From the NCBI GenBank assembly GCA_035295665.1, contig DATGIQ010000043.1:1-15702 (forward strand): 15,702 nucleotides of DNA. The letters run 5' to 3'. The notes beneath the pieces are model-generated. The model saw only the letters and a program-made list of their open reading frames with translations, made no database searches and was not told the origin of the DNA. A program made the translations under genes and the position numbers. The stretch is from DATGIQ01 sp035295665. Its GTDB lineage: Bacteria; Planctomycetota; Planctomycetia; Gemmatales; Gemmataceae. Shown here in pieces: positions 1 through 6,894 of this stretch (the first letter of the stretch is position 1; each line of letters begins with the position of its first letter).

Positions 1-2
1 CG

Positions 3-1760
3 CGGGCACGGGAACGGCTGCGGGCCAACCTGGTCCGACGCGGCGTCGATCTGTCCGGGGCGGGCCTGACTGCACCGGTGCCGGCATCCTTGATGACCTC
101 AACCGTCCAGGCCGCGACTCTGACGGCCGCGGGACGAGCGACGCTTACCGGCATTCTCTCGGCCCGAGCCATCGCCTTGAGCAAAGCAGTTCTAGGAGGC
201 ATGTCCATGACCACCCTCAAAACCACCTGGACCGTTTTCTTGGCCTTGGGCGCTCTCGTCGTAGGGCCAGGCCTGTTTCTCCGCCAGGGGCTCGCCGCCA
301 AGCGATTGCCCACTTCGCCCCCGTTGTCCCAGGCCGTCGCAAGCCTGGAGTCGCCGAAGGCAGAAACGCCCGCCGGCAGCGCGACCAAAGACGACACGAA
401 AAAGTCCGTGTACGATCCCAGCCCCGTGTCCCGGCGCTGGTGGGCCATCATGAACTTGGTTGAGAAAAACCAGCTGGAGCCATGTTCCCGCTCGGACATG
501 ATTATGGCGGGGGCCACGGCTCTTCTGAATGCGGCCAAAGTCCCGCCGCCGGCCGACCTTGAACGCCGTGCTGCGGCGATCGAGAATGCCGAGCAACTGG
601 CGACCTTGCTGGCGGCGATCTGGCCGAGGACGGGAGACGGCCCGGATGCGAAATGGGAAACCGCCTTGTTCGAAGGGCTGTTCAAAAAGATTCCGGGTGA
701 GCCGCAACTGCTCACGGCCGACTATGCCCGGGTGGCAAATCAGCTGAGCAGCAATCGCTATGTCGGCATTGGCGTTCAGCTGGCCATCAACAACGACGAG
801 CACCTGCCTCAGATCGTGAATGCGTTTCGGGGCGGGGCGGCGCGCAAAGCCGGGGCCGTATCAGGCGATTTATTGATCGAGGTGGAAGGCAAAAGCACGC
901 ATCAGGTCGAGATGAAGCAGATCGTGGACTGGTTGCGCGGCGAAGAAGGGAGCAGTGTTACCATCGTGGTCCGTAAACCCGGGGCCGCCCAGAGCCGGAC
1001 CTATCGGCTGACTCGGGCGGTGATTCCCTTCGATACGCTCCTGGGATATCGCCGGGGCTCGGACGATTCCTGGACCTATCGCATCGATCCGGCCACGGCG
1101 GTGGGCTACGTGTGGGTCAATTCGCTCCGGGCCAGTACCTTGCACGAGCTGCGGAAGCTCGAGAACCGACTTCAAGCCGAGGGGTGCCGGGCCCTGGTGC
1201 TTGACTTCCGCATGAGCGTCGGCCAGGGTGTCCTGCACCACGCGGCCCTTGTTGCCGACGGACTCCTGGACGGCGGCCTGATGTGGCGGGTGCGCGATGC
1301 ACATGGCGATGTCCAGGAATTCCGAGCCGATCGCGAGTGCCTTTGCCGCGATTGGCCGTTGGCGGTGCTGGTGGACAAGAATTGTGCGGAGCGCGCACAA
1401 GGAGCGGTGATTGCCGCCCTCCAGGACAATGGGCGCGTCATCGTGGTGGGCGAGCCGACGAAGTGCGATGGTGGCGTCAATTCGGTTGTGCCCTTGCCGG
1501 AGAGTGGCGAAGCGCTGGTCCTCCGCACCGCGCGCATGGAGCGTGCCATCAAGGACAAGAGCTGGCCGGTCCAGCCAGATCATCTCGTGCCCCTGACCGA
1601 TGCCCAGCGTGAAGCCGTGCTCACCTGGCTGCGGCACAAGGAGCAAGCGGAGTTGCCGGCCGGCACCGAGGACCGTCCGCCCGAAGATCCGCAGCTCCAC
1701 AAAGCGGTCGAACTTTTGCAGGCCGCTCTGGAGGCAAAAGCGGCGAAGGGAAAGCCTTGA
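3..1760 (+). CDS. ECF sigma factor C-terminal end fused to membrane anchor, PDZ and degenerate S41 protease domain (5' partial)
   Basis: The frame is open from the left edge, so the GTG at 78 is not a convincing start. The upstream codons read ARERLRANLVRRGVDLSGAGL, which resembles the end of sigma-70 region 4 in Gemmataceae ECF factors and their hydrophobic linker. Numbering from the GTG at 78, a single membrane segment lies at about 49-68, a low-complexity linker at 70-110, a PDZ domain at about 225-315 (YVGIGVQL, then GAARKAGAVSGDLLIEVEGK) and an S41/C-terminal-processing-protease-like domain at about 330-480. The S41 landmarks LDFRMSVGQGVLHHAALVADG and ALQDNGRVIVVGEPT are clear. The Ser-Ala-Ser-Ala nucleophile region reads NCAERAQGAV, and the usual GKG lysine motif is KCDGG, so hydrolysis is doubtful. 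The inferred role is a membrane-tethered sigma factor whose outer domain binds peptide or senses envelope state. The fold assignment is fairly sure; the function is not. Confidence 0.8.
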   Translation, partial: RARERLRANLVRRGVDLSGAGLTAPVPASLMTSTVQAATLTAAGRATLTGILSARAIALSKAVLGGMSMTTLKTTWTVFLALGALVVGPGLFLRQGLAAKRLPTSPPLSQAVASLESPKAETPAGSATKDDTKKSVYDPSPVSRRWWAIMNLVEKNQLEPCSRSDMIMAGATALLNAAKVPPPADLERRAAAIENAEQLATLLAAIWPRTGDGPDAKWETALFEGLFKKIPGEPQLLTADYARVANQLSSNRYVGIGVQLAINNDEHLPQIVNAFRGGAARKAGAVSGDLLIEVEGKSTHQVEMKQIVDWLRGEEGSSVTIVVRKPGAAQSRTYRLTRAVIPFDTLLGYRRGSDDSWTYRIDPATAVGYVWVNSLRASTLHELRKLENRLQAEGCRALVLDFRMSVGQGVLHHAALVADGLLDGGLMWRVRDAHGDVQEFRADRECLCRDWPLAVLVDKNCAERAQGAVIAALQDNGRVIVVGEPTKCDGGVNSVVPLPESGEALVLRTARMERAIKDKSWPVQPDHLVPLTDAQREAVLTWLRHKEQAELPAGTEDRPPEDPQLHKAVELLQAALEAKAAKGKP

Positions 1761-1777
1761 TAAAGGGAGAGGCGACC

Positions 1778-3565
1778 GTGCGGATCATCATCGGTGTTTT
1801 GCTCGTGGGTGGCCTGCTCCTCGGCGGGCTCAATGATCTTGCAGGATTCGGCTTGTGCTGTATGTTCGTGCATGGTGATACGGAGAGTCCGGCACGCGCC
1901 GTTGCGAAGGAACCCGCCGAACCGCGCTTGCGCCAGCCGGCGGCGCTGGCATTGGCGGACGACGGTTCCTGCCTGTTCGTTGCCAACCGCCGTAGCGGCA
2001 GCATCAGCACCGTCAATACGGTCACATTGCGAACAACTGCCGAGCTGGCCGTGGGCCGCAGCTTGGTGGACCTCGCGAGTTCTCCCCGTGGGCAGCTGTT
2101 GGCGGTGGATGAAGCGGCGCGCGAGCTAATCGTGCTGTCCCGCCGAGGATCAGCGGTGCATGTCGTCCACCGCTTACCGGTTCCTCCGATCCCGGTCCGT
2201 GTGCAGATCACGCAGGAAGGCGACCGCTGTTTCGTCACCTCGCTGTGGGCACGCCAGGTTTCCGAGATCGATCTCACGACGGTCCCGCCCCACATCGTTC
2301 GAACCATATCGCTTCCTTTTGCACCGCGGGAGGAGCTGCTGATAGCGGATGGGAAGCTCGTGGTAGCAGACGCCTTCGGCGGGCAGTTGGCGGTGCTGGA
2401 CATCGGGCGGGGAAAGGCGGATTCGGTGCGGACCCTTCCCGCCCATAACCTCCGCGGTCTGGCGCTCAGCCACGATGGCAAAGAGCTATGGGTCACGCAC
2501 CAAGCCCTGAACAGCCGGGCCGGTGCCACGTTCGACGATGTTCATTGGGGCAACCTGATGACGAACAACCTGCGCGTGCTCCGGCTCACCGAGGTGCTGA
2601 GTCCACAAGCCGACCTGCTCCCTGCCAGCCGCGTGCACTATCTTGGCGACGTGGGCAATGCCGCGGGGGACCCGGCGGGAGTTGCGGTTGGCCGGGATGG
2701 CACCGTTGTGGTTGCGTTGGCCGGCGTGGGAGACGTGGCCCTGGGGAAAGAGAGCGAAGCTCCTTGGCGGCGCGTGACGGTCGGCAGGCGGCCCACCGCC
2801 GTGGTGCTCAGTTCGGACGGCCGCCGGGCGTTTGTGGCAAACCAGTTCGGTGATTCCGTCTCAGTCCTGGATCTCCTGAACCGGACAGTGACGGCCAATG
2901 TCCCTCTCGGGTCGCAGCCGGAATTATCCGCCAGCGACCGCGGCGAGCTGCTCTTTTACGATGCCCGCCTGTCTCACGACGGTTGGATGAGCTGCCACAG
3001 CTGCCACACGGACGGGCACACGAACGGCCTGCTCGCCGACACCCTCGGCGACGGCTCGCTTGGTACTCCGAAACGCGTGCTCTCTCTGCTGGGCGCGCGC
3101 GACACCGCCCCGTATGCCTGGAACGGCAGCATGGCGAACCTGGAGAGCCAGATCCGCAAATCGATCGTGACGACCTTGCACGGCGCCCAGCCCTCCGAGC
3201 AGCAGGTGACGGACCTGGCGGCGTACGTACGGACCCTGCCTCCGCCAACGCCCTTGGCGCGCCGGGTTGATCCAGCATCCGTTCAGCGCGGCCAGGAGGT
3301 GTTCCACAATCAATCGTGCAACCGCTGTCACACGCCGCCGGAGTACACATCGAAAGGGACCTACGATGTTGGGTTGAAGGACGAGGCCGGCAATACCCGG
3401 TTCAATCCGCCATCGCTCCGCGGAATCAGCCAGGGCGGCCCCTATTTCCACGATAACCGAGCCGCCACCCTGGAGGAGGTCTTCACGCGCCACCGGCATC
3501 AACTTACCCGGGAATTGTCGCGCCATGAACTGGCGGACTTGCTCGCCTTCCTTGGCAGCCTTTAG
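1778..3565 (+). CDS. Secreted YVTN/beta-propeller protein fused to a di-heme cytochrome c (CCP/MauG-like) domain
   Basis: I chose the GTG at 1778 because AAAGGGAGAGG sits just upstream and a hydrophobic leader (RIIIGVLLVGGLLLGGL) follows at once. The in-frame TTG at 1757 overlaps the previous stop and has no such site. The product is 595 residues. After the signal sequence, about residues 45-385 form YVTN-like propeller repeats (LALADDGSCLFVANRRSGSI; VVLSSDGRRAFVANQFGDSVS). The C-terminal 200 residues form a di-heme cytochrome region with CHSCH at 406-410 and CNRCH at 514-518. PYFHDNRAATLEEVFTRH near residue 555 is the pattern seen in bacterial cytochrome c peroxidase/MauG proteins. The expected role is periplasmic electron transfer or peroxidase-type oxidation; the substrate cannot be read from sequence. 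The start lies 17 nt after the preceding gene, so the two are probably co-transcribed. Confidence 0.85.
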   Translation: MRIIIGVLLVGGLLLGGLNDLAGFGLCCMFVHGDTESPARAVAKEPAEPRLRQPAALALADDGSCLFVANRRSGSISTVNTVTLRTTAELAVGRSLVDLASSPRGQLLAVDEAARELIVLSRRGSAVHVVHRLPVPPIPVRVQITQEGDRCFVTSLWARQVSEIDLTTVPPHIVRTISLPFAPREELLIADGKLVVADAFGGQLAVLDIGRGKADSVRTLPAHNLRGLALSHDGKELWVTHQALNSRAGATFDDVHWGNLMTNNLRVLRLTEVLSPQADLLPASRVHYLGDVGNAAGDPAGVAVGRDGTVVVALAGVGDVALGKESEAPWRRVTVGRRPTAVVLSSDGRRAFVANQFGDSVSVLDLLNRTVTANVPLGSQPELSASDRGELLFYDARLSHDGWMSCHSCHTDGHTNGLLADTLGDGSLGTPKRVLSLLGARDTAPYAWNGSMANLESQIRKSIVTTLHGAQPSEQQVTDLAAYVRTLPPPTPLARRVDPASVQRGQEVFHNQSCNRCHTPPEYTSKGTYDVGLKDEAGNTRFNPPSLRGISQGGPYFHDNRAATLEEVFTRHRHQLTRELSRHELADLLAFLGSL

Positions 3566-3578
3566 TTGTCTTCCAATC

Positions 3579-3607
3579 TTGACGGCCGCTGGATAGGGAT
3601 CTAAATT
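3579..3607 (+). promoter_or_regulatory. Candidate sigma-70-type promoter upstream of the DUF1559 gene
   Basis: TTGACG at 3579-3584 and TAAATT at 3602-3607 are separated by 17 nt, close to the consensus housekeeping spacing. They lie in the 91-nt gap after the cytochrome gene and about 50 nt before the next start codon, so the DUF1559 gene can be transcribed separately. Planctomycete promoters are poorly defined, so this is a pattern match only. Confidence 0.45.
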
Positions 3608-3656
3608 CAAGTCTGGCCGTATCTCCTTACCCCTGGCCGTTTCCGGGAGACCTCTC

Positions 3657-4631
<975 letters not shown>

Positions 4632-4647
4632 TACATGGTCCGGTTGG

Positions 4648-4675
4648 TTGTGTCCGTTTAGCGCCTGGGTATAAG
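4648..4675 (+). promoter_or_regulatory. Candidate promoter of the pectate lyase gene
   Basis: TTGTGT at 4648-4653 and TATAAG at 4670-4675 are separated by 16 nt. They sit in the 72-nt gap between the DUF1559 stop and the lyase ATG. The -10 element is good and the -35 is moderate. No activator or operator site can be recognised beside it. Confidence 0.4.
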
Positions 4676-4703
4676 AGGTTCGGCGATCACGAGAATCTCA
4701 CGA

Positions 4704-5765
4704 ATGCGTGCCACGTTTTACGCTGGTCTTTTCGTTGCACTGGGTTGGGTGTTGCCCGATTCGTGGTTGTCCTGTGCCAGCGGAGCCGAGCATTTCCCTT
4801 GGCCACGCTACGCCCAACGGCCGGAGGCGTGGTTTGCGAGCGCCGAAGCCAAAGAGATCGCGGCCAACGTACTTTCCCACCAGTCGCCGCTGGGCAGCTG
4901 GCCAAAAAACCTGGATACCGGAGCCAAGCCGTACCAGGGGAATCCCAAGGACCTGCACGGCACGTTCGATAACGACGCCACGATCGGGGAACTCCGCTTT
5001 CTGGCCCGGATGGTTCAAGCCACCGCTGCCCAAGTGTACGTCCAGGCGTTCAACCGGGGATTGGCCCACATCCTTCAGGCTCAGTATCCCACCGGCGGCT
5101 GGCCACAATTCTACCCCCCGGATAACAAGTACCATCGCTACATCACCTTCAACGACCACTGCATGGTAAATATCTTGGAATTTCTGCGCGATGTGGCGGT
5201 GTCGGCGGGTTTTCGCTTCGTGTCGCAGTCTCATCGCAAGGAGGCTCGGCAAGCCTTCGACCGCGGCATCGCCTGCATCCTGAAGTGCCAAATTCGGGTA
5301 AAAGGAGAGCTGACTGCCTGGTGTCAGCAGCACGATGAAAAAACGCTGGAGCCGCGCGGCGGCCGAACGTTTGAGCCGGTCGCCATCACCGGCGGAGAGA
5401 GTGCGCGGGTTGTCCGTTTGCTCATGAGCCTGGAGAAGCCGAGCCCCGAGGTCATCCAGGCGATCGAAGCAGCTTGCCGATGGTACGAACGTTCGAAGAT
5501 CCGTGGCATCCGCGCGGTGAAGCGGAATGGCGACCTGGTAGTCGTCCCGGACCCAAAGGCCCCGCCGCTCTGGGCCCGGTATTATGAGATCGAGACGAAT
5601 CGGCCCATCTTTTGTGGCCGGGACGGCATCGTGCACTATGACGTTGCCGAAATTGAGCCGGAGCGGCGCAATGGTTACGCCTGGCTGGGCTCCTGGGCGG
5701 AGACACTGCTGGCCAAGGACTACCCCGCCTGGAAAGCGCGGCAGCGAGATGCTGCGGGACGGTAG
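4704..5765 (+). CDS. pelA: Secreted pectate lyase, polysaccharide lyase family 10
   Basis: This 353-residue protein starts with a signal peptide (RATFYAGLFVALGWVLPDSW, with cleavage near SCASGA at about 28). It is expected to cleave de-esterified polygalacturonate by beta-elimination outside the cytoplasm. PL10 family landmarks are in order: SWPKNLDTG near 65, GTFDNDATIGELRFLAR near 86-102, GGWPQFYPPDNKYHRYITFN near 131-150 followed by DHCMVNILEFL, WCQQHDEKTLEPR near 206-218, GGESARVVRLLMSL near 230-243, and the ending EIETNRPIFCGRDGIVHYD near 295-313, then NGYAWLGSWAE. The Asp-rich and Arg-containing segments that form the active cleft in this family are present, so it looks active. The ribosome binding site is weak (GAGAATCTCACGA). 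The nearest neighbours are a DUF1559 gene and a convergent flavin protein, so there is no pectin operon here. Confidence 0.9.
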   Translation: MRATFYAGLFVALGWVLPDSWLSCASGAEHFPWPRYAQRPEAWFASAEAKEIAANVLSHQSPLGSWPKNLDTGAKPYQGNPKDLHGTFDNDATIGELRFLARMVQATAAQVYVQAFNRGLAHILQAQYPTGGWPQFYPPDNKYHRYITFNDHCMVNILEFLRDVAVSAGFRFVSQSHRKEARQAFDRGIACILKCQIRVKGELTAWCQQHDEKTLEPRGGRTFEPVAITGGESARVVRLLMSLEKPSPEVIQAIEAACRWYERSKIRGIRAVKRNGDLVVVPDPKAPPLWARYYEIETNRPIFCGRDGIVHYDVAEIEPERRNGYAWLGSWAETLLAKDYPAWKARQRDAAGR

Positions 5766-5785
5766 CGAAGGAAAGCGCAGCTGGG

Positions 5786-5807
5786 AACGATCAGATTGAA
5801 CATCGTT
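5786..5807. terminator. Weak hairpin between convergent genes
   Basis: AACGAT at 5786-5791 pairs with ATCGTT at 5802-5807 across a 10-nt loop, and G-T pairs could lengthen it. It lies in the 46-nt gap between the convergent pectate lyase and PNPOx-like genes. There is no long T tract on either strand, so terminator activity is only possible. Confidence 0.25.
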
Positions 5808-5811
5808 TGCC

Positions 5812-6477
5812 TCATGTCTGGACGTGAACAGGGCATCCAAACTCCTTATCCACCAGCGCTTCCGCACTACCATCCACGTGAAAATAATCCCCGCCTTTCT
5901 TGCGGTAATCATCGGTGCCCCAGTCGATCGCTTTTTCCCGGTTGGCCAACCGCGGGATGTGCTTCGCACAATGAATGTAGGCCTCTTCCACATGAACGAC
6001 GACCCACAGGCTGAGGGGCGGCCCGGCGGCCGACTCAATCTCTTGCCGCAGGTCCGCGGGCACGTTCGCGCGGCGCAGTAAGTCTTCATTCGATACGACT
6101 GCCGCCGTGCCGTTCACGTGCAGGCCAATGGTGTGGCGGAAAAAATCGATCAGGAGCAGACCGATGTGCGGATTCTCCACGAGGTTGCCGAGGCTGGCAT
6201 AGACTCCGTTGCCCCGGTACTCGGGGTAAGCCAGCGTTCGCTTGTCGAGAACGTGGATAAACCCCTTGACGCCTGCACGAAAGGTGCAGTCGCAGGTACC
6301 CTGGGCGTCCGCGGTGGCGATGAATGCCATCTCCTGCCCGGTAATAAATTTCTGCATCCAGGGATTGAGGTAGCTGCGCACTTGGCTCCGATAAAAGGCT
6401 CGGGCCCGCGCGGTCGAGCCAAACTTTTCCTGCAGCAGATGCTCGCCCCTCGACCCCGGCCATTGGCTGGTTTCCAC
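5812..6477 (-). CDS. Pyridoxamine 5'-phosphate oxidase-family (FMN-binding split-barrel) protein
   Basis: The frame is open up to 6597. I chose the GTG at 6477 because AGAGGAGAG lies just upstream and the residues before it look like untranslated leader. The product is 221 residues. It has the split beta-barrel pattern of Putative_PNPOx proteins: FITGQEMAFIATADAQGTCD at about 44-63, then a conserved run including LAYPEYRGNGVYASLGNLVE and NPHIGLLLIDF at about 80-115, and later VHVEEAYIHCAKHIPRL near 175-190. Members bind FMN, F420 or heme, and many have unknown substrates; the general PNPOx annotation does not mean it makes pyridoxal phosphate. No signal peptide is seen, so it is cytoplasmic. 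It is convergent with the lyase gene and has a palindrome-rich leader. The family is fairly sure, the reaction unknown. Confidence 0.85.
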   Translation of the reverse strand: METSQWPGSRGEHLLQEKFGSTARARAFYRSQVRSYLNPWMQKFITGQEMAFIATADAQGTCDCTFRAGVKGFIHVLDKRTLAYPEYRGNGVYASLGNLVENPHIGLLLIDFFRHTIGLHVNGTAAVVSNEDLLRRANVPADLRQEIESAAGPPLSLWVVVHVEEAYIHCAKHIPRLANREKAIDWGTDDYRKKGGDYFHVDGSAEALVDKEFGCPVHVQT

Positions 6478-6516
6478 AAGGCTCTCCTCTTCTTTGATGA
6501 ACTGTTCCTCTCTGGA

Positions 6517-6568
6517 TCCTTCCTGGGAAGGAGGTATGCTCTGTCCGTTCCCTCCGCCAGAGAACGGA
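6517..6568 (-). repeat. Two adjacent inverted repeats in the leader of the PNPOx-like gene
   Basis: TCCTTCC and GGAAGGA (6517-6523 and 6526-6532) are separated by 2 nt. TCCGTTC and GAACGGA (6544-6550 and 6562-6568) are separated by 11 nt. Both lie 40-91 nt upstream of the chosen GTG start. The first has the shape of a small operator and the second of an RNA stem-loop. Their arms are short, and their role is not known. Confidence 0.3.
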
Positions 6569-6832
6569 AGGAATTCCCTACCCCTGGAGCATAGCATTCC
6601 CCGTGTACGGTAGCGGCCGCGGGAACGCCAGCAGGGCGGCCCGTGCCGGACAGGCTTCGGGGTCAGGCGAAGAACAGCCTCATCAACCTATACCACGCCA
6701 CGCGGAAGATTATTCCCAAGCAGTTGGCCTCGGTCAGGCACCAGAGCTGCAAGTGGGTGGCCCGGATTGAGTTTCCAAGTCCCGGCCACGGGGAAGAAGT
6801 ATCTCGATGGAGAGGCGGTCCCGCAGAACTCC

Positions 6833-6871
6833 GTACCGGGTCCGCCATACTTTGTACGGGGGACCCGGTAC
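6833..6871 (-). terminator. Hairpin downstream of the autotransporter-type gene
   Basis: GTACCGGGTCC (6833-6843) pairs perfectly with GGACCCGGTAC (6861-6871) across a 17-nt loop. It begins 24 nt past the stop codon of the minus-strand surface-protein gene, which fits a transcript 3' end. There is no U tract after it, so it may instead be a protective stem. Confidence 0.4.
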
Positions 6872-6894
6872 TCCCGGATGGCGTGTGGAGCGTC

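Larger units (their letters stand above)
6478..6894. other. Intergenic region between the PNPOx-like gene and the autotransporter-type gene
   Basis: No convincing gene lies in these 417 bases. On the side of the PNPOx-like gene there are two short inverted repeats: TCCTTCC/GGAAGGA at 6517-6532 and TCCGTTC/GAACGGA at 6544-6568. On the side of the surface-protein gene there is a hairpin at 6833-6871. A plus-strand frame from 6643 runs on into the 3' end of the minus-strand gene, resembles nothing I know and was left out. Confidence 0.5.

Noticed and set aside
78..80. GTG at 78 as the true start of the first gene
   Set aside because: The frame stays open to the left edge with sigma-factor-like residues, and no ribosome binding site precedes 78.
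4698..6089. A 463-codon minus-strand frame opposite the pectate lyase
   Set aside because: The plus-strand frame has a signal peptide and all PL10 motifs; the antisense frame resembles no family and also runs over part of the PNPOx gene.
6478..6597. N-terminal extension of the PNPOx-like protein back to 6597
   Set aside because: The extra 40 residues are not PNPOx-like and contain palindromes and a strong ribosome binding site for the GTG at 6477.
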